Assembly (NCBI GenBank): GCA_033961575.1
Contig: CM066730.1
Coordinates: forward strand, 120,989,523 to 121,053,522
Direction: 5' to 3'
Source: Aselliscus stoliczkanus
Lineage: Eukaryota > Chordata > Mammalia > Chiroptera > Hipposideridae
Length of the DNA stretch: 64,000 nt
Both the position numbers and the translations under genes were made by a program. The notes beneath the pieces were generated by a model. The model searched no databases. It had not been told where the DNA came from and worked only from the letters and a program-made list of their open reading frames with translations. Positions 37,340-50,720 of the stretch are shown here, in pieces (within the stretch, counting starts at the first letter, position 1; every line of letters starts with the position of its first letter).

Positions 37340-37660
37340 TGGGACCAGATTTAGAAGTGACTCACTGAGCATGGCAGAGCAGGCAGAAACCACGGAGTCA
37401 AGGAAGACTTTTCTAAGGAAATGACATATGAGTTTAGTCTGAATGAATGAGTAGGAGTTAAGCTTCACTGATTCTTACAGAAAAGGAGAACGTAGCAGAG
37501 CAGGCCAGGCAATGTGCACAAAGACACTAAAGCAAGAAAAGTAATAATGCCCTGTTTGGAAAAGAATACACAGCTGGAGAAATGTGAATGGGAGATGAGG
37601 GAACAGGACATAAAGTACACCTACAATATGCTAAGGAGTTTTTAATTTACTTGGTAGGCA
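37340..37660 (+). repeat. old interspersed repeat, family not named
   Basis: 'gcagagcaggccaggcaatg', 'tgcacaaagacactaaagca' and 'atatgctaaggagtttttaa' belong to the same phrase set as 46990-47880 (accumulated tags, then 'gct...aaggagttt...'). Confidence 0.4.
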
Positions 37661-37794
37661 TTAGGTGGCCATGTTCCATAATTATAATAACATCCTTATA
37701 AACATTCTCAAATGCTCCCTATTGTCTTCAAAGCTAAGTAGACTGCTAAGATTTAAATTAGGGAAAGTGTATTCTAAAAATGGCATGCATTAAT

Positions 37795-37930
37795 GCATTG
37801 TGATTATTGATTTATCTGCCTCCTGTATAAATCTATGAATTCTTTAAAAGAATGGAATGTGACAGATTTGTATTATAATTCTTGGGATGAAGTAACTGCT
37901 CAATAAATATTTTGAGTAATATTTATTGTA
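37795..37930 (+). repeat. L2-like 3' end
   Basis: 'ctcctgtataaatctatgaa' and 'aactgctcaataaatatttt' mark an L2 3' end. Confidence 0.5.
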
Positions 37931-38834
37931 TTAGATAAAATGAATGATGTCTGTAAATCACCAAACTGAAACAAAGATCTGTAACTTGTTTCTACATTCT
38001 ATGGCCTTATAAACTTCATGAGTAATGTAAATATAGTTTCATGATAAATTATTCCTGGCTTCAGTGACACATGTAAATTAAATATTTAAGGAAATAAAAT
38101 GACATCAAAATGTTGGCCCTGCCATAAGTCCCTGTCCTTGATGAGTTTTATTAACTACTTTAAGAGAAGGTTTGCTGTAGCAAGGACCTACACAGGAATT
38201 CCATCTAATCCAATTGAATTGCAAGGGCACTTCCTCTGGACACTTGTTCTATACTTGCAGTAACTGTTTTGATTTCAACTTGTCAAGTCCTAGCTCTAGG
38301 TCTAGTTTTATGCAACCCTATAAAAATCTATACAGTTTATGTAAAATCCTTATCTGAGTTTCAAAACATACATGTGAAATGATACAGAAAGACTGTCATA
38401 AGACAAATGTAAAGAGATTTATTATAATTCCTTCTCATTGTAAGGTGGAACCCCTTGGAAAGAAGTTGGTAATTGATTGCTCATTGGTAGATAATTTCAA
38501 AGATTGGGAATTTCAGGCCCAAATATTCCCAGTCTATAAATCTCTCTCTTAAGAATAGGAATAATTAGGGCCTTTTCTTTTCTTTTTCAGGCCATAGTTG
38601 CTATTACAAAAACAAAATTACATTCTGCTAAATCCATAGAAGTAGCTCATCCTTGTAATTCCTATTTTTTATTCATTAATTTTTTAAGTTAACTTCTAGT
38701 TAGATATCATTACGTGGCATCCTCCATAAAAAAATAAAAAATAAAAGGCTTGCATATGTGGCTTCTGTTAATACTCCCAATAACAATGTTAGGAAGACTT
38801 AGTGTTTGCCTTTGTTTATGAGTAGGGAAGCTGC

Positions 38835-39270
38835 TTTTTTTTTTTTTTTAAAGATTTTATTGGGGAATTGGGGGAGGGGAACAGTGTTGGGGAATCCGGG
38901 AAGGGGAACCGACAAGTTGCTGTCTTTTTGTTCTTCAGTCTAGTTGCGGAAGACATTGCTTCCCTGGCCCATGTTGGTATCGTCATTGCACTCCTCCCGG
39001 ATGAGGCAGATCGGTTGCCGGCCTCTGGATGGTCGCTCACCGAGGCTATTGGCAGCTCACGCTGGCTGCTGGCCACTCACTGTAGCCCACAGCAGCCCAC
39101 TGCAGCAGGGGCTGCAGCCCACACCATCGCCAGGGCTCACACAGCCCAGCTCCAGGTGGAGCTGTTGTTAGCTGTAGAGGGCAGTGTCACTGGCCCTCAC
39201 ATGTGGGATCCAAACCCGGGAGCTGGCATCCCAAAACCAGCTCTTAACCAATGTGCCACTCGTCCGGCCC
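38835..39270 (-). mobile_element. composite T+ SINE (tRNA head plus 330-bp body)
   Basis: On the minus strand it starts GGGCCGGACGAGTGGCACAT, the same tRNA-derived head as the short SINE, with GGTTTGGATCCCAC (box B) and AGTGACACTGCCCTC. Where the short SINE goes into poly(A), this copy continues with about 330 bp of GC-richer sequence. It then ends CCCCAATAAAATCTTT plus poly(A): a polyadenylation signal AATAAA followed by a Pol III terminator TCTTT. That pair defines T+ SINEs. GGGAAGCTGC is duplicated at 38825-38834 and 39271-39280. Open frames through it (38868-39368) are chance. Its 3' tail also occurs alone at 40272-40318. Confidence 0.88.
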
Positions 39271-39676
39271 GGGAAGCTGCATTTTTGATAAGAATGTGTC
39301 TATGGTCCCTCACAACGAATGAGCTGCAGAACCAGAATGCAAACCTAACAATCTGGCTCTGCCAATGACAACTCCTCCTCCTCACTACACAGTCCTTTCA
39401 GTTTAAACTGTTTGGTTTCTCCTTTCTTAGTGGAAAGTGGATATGATTAAGTGTTCTTGGACTAACTGATCTTACACCCTGATGGACTTTTAATTTGCTT
39501 GCTCTATAAGCTGATGAAGGCTGCTGTCAGTCATCATATTGATACAAAGGGTAAAAAGCCTATTCAGTATAGCTTTCTGGGCTCATATAGTCTCTGTGTA
39601 AGAGAAGCAATGACTGGTTTTATTGTGTATTTTATATAGTATTGTTTTACTTTTATCCAAACAACATGCAGGTGGT

Positions 39677-40035
39677 AGTTGGCTAGGGCTCCCATAACAC
39701 AATACCATAGACCTGGTGGCTTAAACAATAGAAATACATTTTATGACACTTCGAGAGGCTGAAAGTCCATGATCAAGCTGTTAGTAGGTTAGGTTTCTTC
39801 TGAGGCCTTTCTCCTTGGCTTGCACATGGTCTCCTCCTCCTATGTCATCACATGGCCTCTCCTATGTAGGTGTGCACCCCTAGGTTCTCTGTTCTTGTGT
39901 GGACACCAGTCACGTTGGATTAGGGCCCCACCTTTAAGACCCCATTTAACTTTACTCCCTTAAAGGCCTTATCTACAAATAATGGCTCATTGAGGGTTAC
40001 ATGAATTTTGAGGAAACACAATTCAGTGCATAACA
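39677..40035 (-). repeat. MaLR-type LTR (MLT1-like)
   Basis: 'ggctcccataacacaatacc', 'ggtggcttaaacaatagaaa', 'ttaggtttcttctgaggcct', 'ggattagggccccaccttta' and 'gaggaaacacaattcagtgc' give the whole reverse-strand order of an ERVL-MaLR LTR. Ancient non-coding LTR. Confidence 0.78.
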
Positions 40036-40271
40036 ATTCATATCCTTCAAAAAATACAAATTATTATAGTAGGCTTACAATGAATAGAAACAATCTCTGC
40101 CAAGCCTTATTCCTCAGAGGCAGTTATTTTGAACCATTTTGGGTTCAATAGTTTATCTCATGCTTTCTTCTAAATAACTATATAATATTATTTTCCTGCT
40201 TTTTCTTGATATATCAATTTTAAGTATCCTCTTGACTCATTCATTATAATATATGATACTTTAGCTATCTT

Positions 40272-40318
40272 TTTTTTTTTTAAGATTTTTTTATTGGGGA
40301 ATTGGGGAAGGGGAGATG
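40272..40318 (-). mobile_element. 47-bp orphan 3' tail of the composite T+ SINE
   Basis: A T run, then AAGATTTTTTTATTGGGGAA and 'ttggggaaggggagatg', the same as the left end of the element at 38835. A 13-bp duplication CTTTAGCTATCTT (40259-40271 and 40319-40331) shows an independent, extremely 5'-truncated insertion. Confidence 0.87.
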
Positions 40319-40434
40319 CTTTAGCTATCTTACCTACCTCCCTCACCCCTCATTTCCTCCTCTTTACTCCCAATCCCACCATTTTCAGCCCAATCATTGG
40401 TTATCTCAGTTTCCTCAGGGAAACTAAATGTTCA

Positions 40435-40560
40435 TTTTTTTTTAATTGAAATATAATTCGCATGCCATCAAATTTGTCTTTTGAAAGCATACAATTCATT
40501 GGTTTCAGTACATTCACGAAGTTGTTTCAGGTACTTGAATCATTATTCAGTTTCACTCCT
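40435..40560 (-). repeat. old L1 3'-end fragment (L1M-type)
   Basis: 'taattgaaatataattcgca', 'catacaattcattggtttca' and 'agtacattcacgaagttg' match the antisense L1M 3' end. Confidence 0.65.
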
Positions 40561-42029
40561 ATCTTCTAACATGCCTATTTCGCATTTTGGTGGTTAATAT
40601 ACTTGCCACTCTAGGGATATCCTGAACTGAGAAACAGAAGTTGAACCCTTTGTATCCAACTTGTCATTGGATGTGGGCTGTCATTGGATGTGGTCTGCTC
40701 ATGGGGAGGAGCCATAACTTTGGGTGGTATTCATTTCCTTTTGGTTGGTTGTTTATTGCACATAGGTCAGTATCAGGCCTCCAAAACTTGATTTCCCTAC
40801 CCTATATGGTTAGGCCACACTGTAGTGAGCTGTGGCCAGTGAACCAATGGTCTTTACTTTTAGGTAGGATAAAGGTCCCAGGAGGTGTTGACCATCTTCC
40901 CATGATTATTCTTCTTCCTTTGAGTGAACCACAATGCCTGAACTCTAAGACTCTCCCGTATCTTCTCATTCATCCAACTCCCAACTCCTCTGCAATACCT
41001 TGGACTCTTTTTTTCAGAAATCATGTTGCCCAATCATGGCAGGCATGATAGCAGGTCCACTAACTCTTAATTTATTATTATTCATAACACATAGAACCTG
41101 AGATGACTAGACTATCTCCTTGTCAGGTCATGCTGATGCAACCTGTTTATGTAACATTGGAAATATCCTTTTCACAGTACAGTCCTGTCCCAGAGACCCA
41201 CATAGAGAGACAGATAAAAGATCTTAAGTAATTACCTCAAATTATTTCACAATCCCTGCCAAGGTGAAAGTCTGAAAAAAAAACAAATGATAACACATTT
41301 CTGGTTACTTTTCTACCCCTCTTGCCTTTTTCTCTTTCTATTCCTACATGGTACCCTCCTACTGCCATGTAAATTATTTATTAATAAGTGAGCTTATGCA
41401 TTATCTTCCATATATTACAGACAAATATGTATATTAATTACTATAGTATCGGCCTACAGCATACTTGAAGTGGATTAAGAAAAACTAATTTTATGCTTCC
41501 TCTGTTGATAGACCAGCCTGAATCTTAAGATTATTTTCCAGCTGCAACAATCATACTTTTACATGCCAGGAGCTGAATCTTACCTTGGCGTTTCTCTATG
41601 ATGTTTCTAAATAAGGAATCCTCTTTTAAAGCCACACATCACCATTACCACTACCACCACCATACACCTAGGCAGATATATGCCTTGGTTGGAAAAGAGA
41701 AAAGATCTTGCAGGCAGAAAAAAACAAAAGGGAAAATAACATAAAAATGTTTTAAAAAGGCAATATTATATAGATGAAATTAAAACTTGCACCATATATA
41801 AATACATGTATGAAATGTTCAAAGAAGCAAAGTAAAACACAATCTTCACAGAACACTAATCATAATATAAAGTGTGTATATTCTTTTGGGAGGTATATTG
41901 AATAGCATATAGTTTAAGTTACTATAATTTTTATATTAATTGAATAATGTTTTTAATACTAGCTCTCCTTTTATTGTCTGAAAAACAAGTTCATAATCTT
42001 TGTTTATTGGTTATATTGAAGTTTTCATC
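40561..42029. other. unique sequence, no gene seen
   Basis: A 135-codon open frame at 40641-41048 is the longest that lies outside a repeat I could name. It shows no domain, signal or exon context and I consider it chance or an unrecognised repeat. Confidence 0.4.
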
Positions 42030-42046
42030 AGAAATTTTTAAAACAG

Positions 42047-42157
42047 GGGCTGGCCGAGTGGCGCGGTGGTTAAGAGCTGTCTTGGGATGCCAGCGGTCAT
42101 GGTTCGGATCCCACATATGAGGGCTAGTGATACTGCCCTCTAAAAAAAAAAAAAAAA
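42047..42157 (+). mobile_element. tRNA-derived SINE (short type)
   Basis: GGGCTGGCCGAGTGGCGCGG, GGTTCGGATCCCAC (a perfect box B core) and the CTGCCCTC end with poly(A). A near-perfect duplication (AGAAATTTTTAAAACAG at 42030-42046, AGAAATTTTAAAATCAG at 42158-42174) flanks it. Its head is closest to that of the composite element (GGGATGCCAGC rather than GGGAAGCCAGC). Confidence 0.93.
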
Positions 42158-42174
42158 AGAAATTTTAAAATCAG

Positions 42175-43741
42175 GTTTTAGTAAAATGAAAACATCTAAT
42201 TTCTCAGATGTTAGGATGCTAGATTTCTGTTATATGTCTATCTTCTAATTTACGTTAACATTTTATTTTTGGCTATATTTGTTTGGACCAGCAATACCAC
42301 TGAAAGTAATGTCTTTAAATTATTTTAATTTTATTTTTTAAATCTTCTGTAATCCTGTGAACCAAGTTTGATTCACTATGTTTTAGATAAAAGACGTGAG
42401 TTGTTTTTAGGGAGTTAAAATAATAACAAATGGCACAATTAGGAGCTGATTCTTTTTCATAAAGCAGTGAGTGATTTGTAACAAATGAAATAAACGTGAA
42501 TATAATATGTCATCATTCTAAAGCAAATTAACCTCCAAGTATTTTATATGGACACAAAAAGGAAATCATCTTAATCATTATTAAAATTCTGTGTAATAAT
42601 TGACTAACTTTTGCAGTGATGTTTTATATTTTTATATTTTTTACTTTGTTTTATATTTTTATATGTTTTTATATGTTTTATATTTTTTACTTTGAAGGGC
42701 CTCAATGTGCAGGATAAAAAAAAGTATCATTTAAGACAGGTAATTTTAGGGAATCATGGATTGAATGCCAAATCCACTGATGGGTGAGGATAAAATACCA
42801 TTATTTTTTTGGTAGGTTTTATAAAATAAAATCCATTTTTAATAAACACAGCTATTCTGTGATTGGTATATACTTGAAAAGTAAATGAAAATTGATTACT
42901 TACGGGCAAGATATTAAGAAGTGCCATCAGCTGTTTCCAATTTGGAAAATGTTTTCAACTAATCTCTTGAGTCTACTTAAAATTCTTCACACTTGGAGAA
43001 CCACAAGTTTTCCTGAAATCAGGCTGGTTGGCTAGAATGAAAGAGTTTATGAGGTATTTGTGGTATTTTCCTGGTAATTCGATAAAGTGTAAAAAACCCT
43101 TGCAATGATCTTTAAAATGCATTTATTTAGTAGCAGAGCTAAGTTTGAAATAGAGTATAGTGAGCAATTTAAAAATTTGGTCAAACAACATTTCATATAA
43201 TTTTCACAAGTCTCTGAATCCTTTGCCTCAATAATTACAGATATTTCATCTTTATCAAAATAAAATATCTATGCTTGTAATTTTATAGCAATAAACCTTT
43301 GTCCAGCTAAAAAAAAAATTAAAATAATTTACATTATTTTTACAAGTTTGTCATCAGGTTAACAGCCCTACAAGTAGTCAGAAGAGAAAAGAAGATAATT
43401 TACGTACAAGAGATATTCCTTTTAACCATAGATCACACTAGACTTCTTTAAAAAAGTCAACAAAAAAAAAGCATAATATCAAAAATGATTTTGAGAAATC
43501 TCTAGAGTCCAATTAAAAAGGGATGAATCCATGTAAAGGTAGTAGTTTTTTATGCATCACATTTTCTAAAAAAAATAGTATCCAATTATTGTTAAATATT
43601 TCTAATTTATGATAATATAGCTGGTCTAATTTCATTATATTTTATTATTACTGAAAACAAAATATTTGTCATAATTATTTGTAAAACATGTAAAAGTGTA
43701 TGTGTACTTTTTGTATCTATATTATATTTACAGTAATAAAA
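42175..43741. other. unique AT-rich sequence, no gene seen
   Basis: 42622-42700 is a degenerate tandem of TTTTATAT-type words. Nothing else recognised. Confidence 0.4.
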
Positions 43742-43743
43742 TA

Positions 43744-43875
43744 CCAAGGGTGCCAAAAAAAATGTATACACATGACTTGCGTTCATCTTTTGTTATCAGT
43801 ATATATTATTACAAATTTAATACAGTCTTTTTCCTTTCTTAAAATGTGTATACATTTTTTTTTTGGCACCCTCTG
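43744..43875. mobile_element. short mariner-type MITE (GTGCCAAAAAA family)
   Basis: TA|CCAAGGGTGCCAAAAAAAAT at the left and TTTTTTTTTGGCACCCTCTG|TA at the right, with TA at 43742-43743 and 43876-43877. About 132 bp; an internally deleted relative of 6133-6366. Confidence 0.85.
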
Positions 43876-43877
43876 TA

Positions 43878-45919
43878 TATATTTGGTATGACACTATTTG
43901 GGGGATATGTCTGCACAGATGTTTATTATAAAGTAAGCAATAGTTATCTATACATGGTGAGATTTGGAAAAATTTTGAAATTTTTCTTGGTACTTTCTAT
44001 AGTTTCTAATTTTTAAATTATTCTCAAGTATCATTTTTACAAAAACAAATTTTCTCTTCATTCATTTTATTGACAAAGACATTTAGTCCAAGTTTGAATA
44101 GCATGGCGAAAGTGACTTTATCTTATACCAGGTATATCAGTTAGCAGCCCTGTAAAAGACTGATTCTAAGCTTGACTTCAGTCTATGCAAGCCCTTGTCT
44201 ATTTGTAATTCTCTCTTATTCTTAGAACACAGCCCTCAGTCCCCTCAGAAAAAGCCTGGATATTCACTGTTTCTTTCAACCTTGCAGGCCCTGAACTCCT
44301 GTTTGTGTCCCTTCATCTTTGGGAGGCTTCTAAGACTCCTGCCAGCTTCTCTGCTTTTCACCCTTTGCTTCTGCTCAGATGCTTAGTTTCTTAAATTTCA
44401 CCTTTGAATTGGCAAACACCTCAGGAAAACAAAAAGAAAAAGAAAAAGAAATAGTTTCAAAAGTCAGATTCAGGAGTTTAGTGTTCTGCTTTATTCAGAA
44501 CGTTGACCTCACAAGTCCTTGAATCATTCGTAGCTTTCTGATCATCTTAAATACCTATATTAAACATTTTACCTTGCTGGTTGTAATCAGTGTGAGTTGC
44601 TCTAATATAAGCTGGCCTATCAATGCCAGTTGTAGCACTGTCTCCATTTTAAAACAAAATATTCAGCTTTGAATAAGAATTCTCTTCTCTTATTTATCTT
44701 TTTACTTAACTTTAGGAATAAAATATCCATTCACAATGTTATCTGTATAAATGTTAATATTTGAGGAAAGATTTTTGCCTTGAAAACTCAAAATATTTCC
44801 AAGGAACTCAACTACTGAGAAGATTAGGGTAGATTTCTCATTCTCAGTTTGCTTTTTACCCTCAAACTGCATCAACAAATTGCAAAATATCAAATACATA
44901 TTACATTGATCAGTTTGTCTTCCCAAAGTTTTAATCTTGAAGATGCGCTTTTTTTTTTTACCACTGATATGTATTGTACTGGTCTACATAGCTTCAAGTT
45001 ATCAGTACAAAGAAGTGGAGGAACAAGGCTTTAAAAAAATAAATAAATAAAATATATCTCTTATCAAATATTTATTTGTTACAACTAAATCCATAAGAGT
45101 AACCAAAAGAGACAGTTGATAAGTAACATGCATTAAAAAATGCCTAAATAAGATACTATGAATAAAGATGTCAGGCCTTATGCAACTTATACTATTAAAG
45201 GTAAAATATACTATTACTTGTAATAACAAAGGAAAAAAGAATCTGTGTCATAGGAAGAGTGGTGTACCCAAAGGATAAGTTAAGTTTTAAGATAATGGGT
45301 GCAGTTATAATTCAATACTAAATTTTTATGGTCTTGAAAAATTGCTCATTTTTCACTTCACGCCGTAGAAACAGGTACTTATGAAATCATTAACAGTGAT
45401 GATATAAAATCAGAACAGTTGTAACTGAAAACATTTGTCCAACTCTTGCTTACCACAACTATATTTTTGATACTTCATTATCAAGTTTTATATAACACAT
45501 ACTACATATAAAATACATAAACACAATGTATTGCACAGAAAACTTCATTATCAGCTAAGTGCCTATTATACATATGGTGAGAATATTACTCTTAAAACCT
45601 GGTTTAAAATTTATCTATACATGTTTATACAGGATAGGAATATATTTTTGAAATGTTCTCTTGAATACAAAGCTAGATTCTCAGTTCAAAAGATACATAC
45701 TATGGTCATGAACAAATGGTAACACATGATGAAAATACAATATTAAATCCATGATATTCTACCTTTTATTCTTTATATGTTCATGTGAATGTTAACAGAG
45801 GTCTAGCAGTACTTGAAGATTAATACAGAAAGGAAAAAAAGAAAAGAAAAACTCAACCAATCACTCCTGCAATGTTTTCAAACAACTTATATAGTGACTT
45901 TAAAAATTGAATAGTAGCT

Positions 45920-45953
<34 letters not shown>

Positions 45954-46989
45954 ATACATTTAGAATTTTCAATCCTTTCTTACATGTTATTTAATTTATA
46001 TAATCATTTGTCTCATATTTTATAATACTAATTTTGTAAGTATAAATACCATACCCTAACTAAGCACAGTGCTTGCTATGCAGTAGATTATCAATTAATA
46101 CTTACTGACTAAAATAAATACATATTTATCATCATTTAAGGGTGAGGAAATTGCTATACAAAAACATTAAATTAATAACCTTATTTCACAAATCAGTTAA
46201 ACGTTGTTTTCAGATTTCTGTAACTAGCTTTCCACACAGTCAAATTCTAAAACCTATTCTGTTTGAGTCAATGACTGGCCCCAATCTTGGTGTATTGCAA
46301 ACTCATTAAAAAGTATACACATTTAAATATATAATGAGTTACTTTTGATTTTTTGAAGTGCAGAGATAAACATTCACTTATTCAGTTATTGTACAAATGT
46401 TTGAAATAAAGTAAAGCTGTGATACAAGTTTTGTAAGGAACTTCACTTATTTATGTATTCAGCTTGTTTTTAGAACCATTTATAATAAGAAAATAAAGTA
46501 GTTGATGGGTTTTAGTTTACTTACAATGCCTCTTAGTATCACTGGCCAATCTTCTTAGGGGACTTACTCTGGTAGGATACTTACATATGGTTTAACTTAC
46601 AATTTTCTCAAAGGAAGCAAAAATAGTCTCATATTTATCTGGTTCAACTCTCTTTTAAGCTGTGTCTTGCTGATTTTTTGTCTTGATAGAATAGAAAGGC
46701 TAGGATTTTGGCCTAAAAATATAAAAATATGTTCAATGAAGAATCTCAAATAATAAATATATTGAACTACTCACTTCATTCAATAATATATATTAGATAA
46801 ATAGTATATGGAATCTACCTTATTGATATGTAGTTTAGTATAAGAGTAGTGGTATATTAAACTTTTCTAGTTTAATAGAAAGTAAACTAAGCAAACAATA
46901 TTACTGGCATGTGTGGAGTTATAATTTCTACTAGAAAAAAGTAATTTATTAAAAAAAACATAGTAGAGAGAAACATAAAATATAGGAAG
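43878..46989. other. unique AT-rich sequence with simple repeats, no gene seen
   Basis: Contains (AT)n at 45922-45951. About 45990-46125 ends like an old MIR or L2 3' end ('agcacagtgcttgctatgca'). No gene features. Confidence 0.4.
45922..45951. repeat. (AT)n microsatellite
   Basis: About 15 AT units. Confidence 0.95.
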
Positions 46990-47880
46990 TGAGTATGAGT
47001 TATCTATGCAGTTTTTAACAGGGTAGCCAGGAAAAGTCTTTCACAAAAAAAAAAAAAAAAAAAAAAGGGAGAGGGAGGCACATTCTAATAAAAACCTGAA
47101 GGAAATGAGGGATAAAGTCATCAAGTATTTACGGAAAAGAATATTTCAAGCAGTTGGAAAGATAAATGTAAATAGTCTACACTGAAGCAGGATTGGTATT
47201 GGGAGAATAGCAAGTAGACTGGTAAACAGAGTGAAGAAGCAGAATATCAGAAGGAAGGAATAGAGACACAGGCAAAAACGTGACAGGAAGTGAAGGGAAA
47301 GCTATATAGGGCTCTGTAGGTCATTATAAAGATATTGGCTTTTAGTTGGACTGTGAATGAAAGACATTGGATTGAACTCATTGTTTTATGGATTCATGAG
47401 TTTGCTTTGACTCCTATGATAAGAGTAGACTGAAAATGGTAAAAGACAGAATCAAGGAAAATGGTCAAAGACTATTGCAAGATTGAGTGGAGAAGTGACA
47501 TTGGCCTACATCAGAATAGTTAACAGGCTTAAATTAGTTTATCTAAGTAGTGGAGCTATTGAGAAACAGTCAAATTCTGGTTATTTATGATGAAGTTGAT
47601 GGAATTTGCTGAACTGTTGGAAGCAGACTCTGAGGGAAAAAAAAAAGAGTAGAAGATGATTCAAATATCTCCAACAGAAATTGTGATACTGGGATTGCTA
47701 TTATAAGAGATCGGATAAACTGGAGGGAAAACAAGTTTGGGAAAAAGGCTTATTTTGGGTAGATTAATTTGAGATGTTTATTAGACAGCAAGGTGGAAAA
47801 GTTGACTTGGCCAATGGAGATTGGAGTCTGGAGTTTCAGAGAAATCCCATATTACAGATAAATCAGATAAATATATGTTA
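46990..47880 (+). repeat. old interspersed repeat, family not named
   Basis: After a poly(A) run (47045-47066) the text carries 'agggctctgtaggtcattat', 'aagatattggcttttagttg', 'aagactattgcaagattgag' and 'ttggagtctggagtttcaga'. This is the phrase order of a long, common mammalian repeat that I recognise but cannot name. No open coding frame. Confidence 0.45.
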
Positions 47881-49749
47881 GAAACCAAAGCATATTGATA
47901 GCTATTTAAATGCATAGGTCTTGTACATTGTATTTCATACTCTCTCATATAATTAAGAACTTTTCTCTTGCAGACAAACATATGAGAGTTCATCTGTCTA
48001 ATATATACTTTATACTTGCATGTTATCTCAATTTATGTTTTACCTAATGTGGTCATTAGGCTTTGAAAGCTGAATTTTTTCATACTTCTAATGTATTAGA
48101 GTTAAGTCCGTTTTCTGATTATGTTTATCAGGGAAATTCCATTCGAACTGAATATGAAAAGTTTATATAAATGCGAATGTTCATTAAGTAAGCACTGCTC
48201 AGAAATGTACAAAATACAGTTTTAAACAAAAAGCAATATTTTATTTAATTTCCTCCAGAAGAGGAGGAATACCAAAATAACAAGTAGAAAATCATATTAG
48301 TATTTACCAATATGGTTTGCTTCTCTAACTTGACCACAAGAATGGCAAAACCTTCAAAATGTCCTTAAAATATATAGATTTCTTTTATTGTCATATATTT
48401 TATTTTGGAGGCTTAGTTTGATGAATTTTTGTGAAATAATTAAATCGGTAGACTTAGTTGCTTCATCTGATCATGAAGTCCTTACAGGTACACATGTTCA
48501 TACAGTATTCTAAATTTTTCACATATTATACTGAGATGTGCAAATTTTTATAAAATATAGACCCCCTCCAGGAGAACGGTTGAAATATAGTAGTTCATTA
48601 TTCCCAAGGTCTTTCATAAGAAACAAAAGACTTCTGTGCAGGTTTAAAAAATTTAAAACTACTTCAACTTTTTATAAAGTTTATTAAATTCCTTTTCCAT
48701 TTAAGCTATTGATAGAGTACAGAAGTTACTTCACGGACTTGTCACAATCTCAAAATGTACCTCTGGAGTGCTGTGGGCTGATGAAAGGCAAAATTAGACA
48801 ATATAATTCTTGGCTCTCACTTCAGCCTATGCAGCCCCATTTTTATCTGTTGTATATATTGGCTTTCTGCTTAAGGTTATGTTTGAAACAATGATTTCTA
48901 CTGATGAAAAGAATAATAATGAAAAATATAATGGTATACAAAAATGGCCACTAGATTTCATGGTGTGTTTTGTCTAAATAAGCATCCTACATACAATAAC
49001 AATACCTTATATATAATAATTTATTTTTCAGGAATCCTCACTGTATTTCATACTCCAAAGGGCAAAGGTTTAAGTCTGCTTCTTAAAAGATTGTTATAGT
49101 ACCTAGAATTCTGCTCCTGATATACATTAAATGCTCCATAAATATTCTTTAAATAAATGGACATGTACACAGAAGTCAGCATTTTTTTTTTTAAATCTCT
49201 CAATGTTTCCCTTTATCCCTTTGGAAAGAAGTGGGGGGACTGTTACCTCAGTTGTGAAGAAAAATTAGATAATGTGTACAGAAATACTCTATAAACTACT
49301 GAGCATTCTTTCTATGAGTCATAAACTATAAGGCACAACTATTACCTAAAATAGCTTGTTTTCATTTGCCCAGCTTTCAAAGGCACAATGAATAAGACAT
49401 GAATAAAGTTGTTGATGGTATTTTTTCCAGTAACTTTAATTATCATAATTTTTTTTTAAATATTTGGGTAATCCACAAAAAGATGGAACTAAAATAAGTA
49501 AACAGGAAAGTTTGTAGTAGGCACAGCAGATAAAGGTCCAATAGTTTTACATAAGAAACAAAGTAGCTCAGTAGGAGGAAAACAAAAACAAAATCAAAAT
49601 TCTCTCCCGACTTCAGGCTATGTTCTGGGATATACTGTTTCAACCAACCAGAGAAATTTTAAAATAACCCATAGCTATAGATACGAAACTGATGGAGTAG
49701 AACACAATGGCACCCATGGAATACTCTTACTAGAGGAAGGCAAAATGTT
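47881..49749. other. unique AT-rich sequence, no gene seen
   Basis: About 49075-49165 ends like an L2 3' end ('taaatgctccataaatattc'). Otherwise nothing recognised. Confidence 0.4.
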
Positions 49750-49767
49750 TAGACCGTGGTTATTTTA

Positions 49768-50410
<643 letters not shown>

Positions 50411-50439
50411 TAGACCATGGTTATTTTAAGAATTACATA

Positions 50440-50660
50440 TTCTCTATCATAATCTGATTTAGGCATTTTATATACCTTATCTCATTTAACTGTCATAACA
50501 GGTCTGAGTTCCGCATTATTTTTCTCATTCCAGCTGCAAAAAAGTGAATAGGTTTGTACAAACTGACCCAAGCAAAAAAAGGAAGGATTTTAAATTTGAA
50601 TTCCACTTTCCCTAACTCTAAATTGTGTGTTCATTCCATTTGGGCAAATGAAGCTATACC
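50440..50660 (-). repeat. MIR-like fragment
   Basis: 'attttatataccttatctca', 'tttaactgtcataacaggtc' and 'acttt...ctctaaattgtgtgttc' fit a diverged reverse-strand MIR. Confidence 0.45.
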
Positions 50661-50720
50661 CCTGTAAAAAAAATAGGTGGAAATAATTTGGCAGAACAAT
50701 ACAATTAAAGTCCCTACTAC

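Noticed and set aside
38868..39368. 166-codon open frame, the longest in the window
   Set aside because: It runs through the composite SINE on its antisense strand and past its target duplication; not a gene.
40641..41048. 135-codon open frame
   Set aside because: No recognisable domain, start context or neighbouring exon; Trp/Pro/Leu-rich composition looks like translated non-coding DNA.
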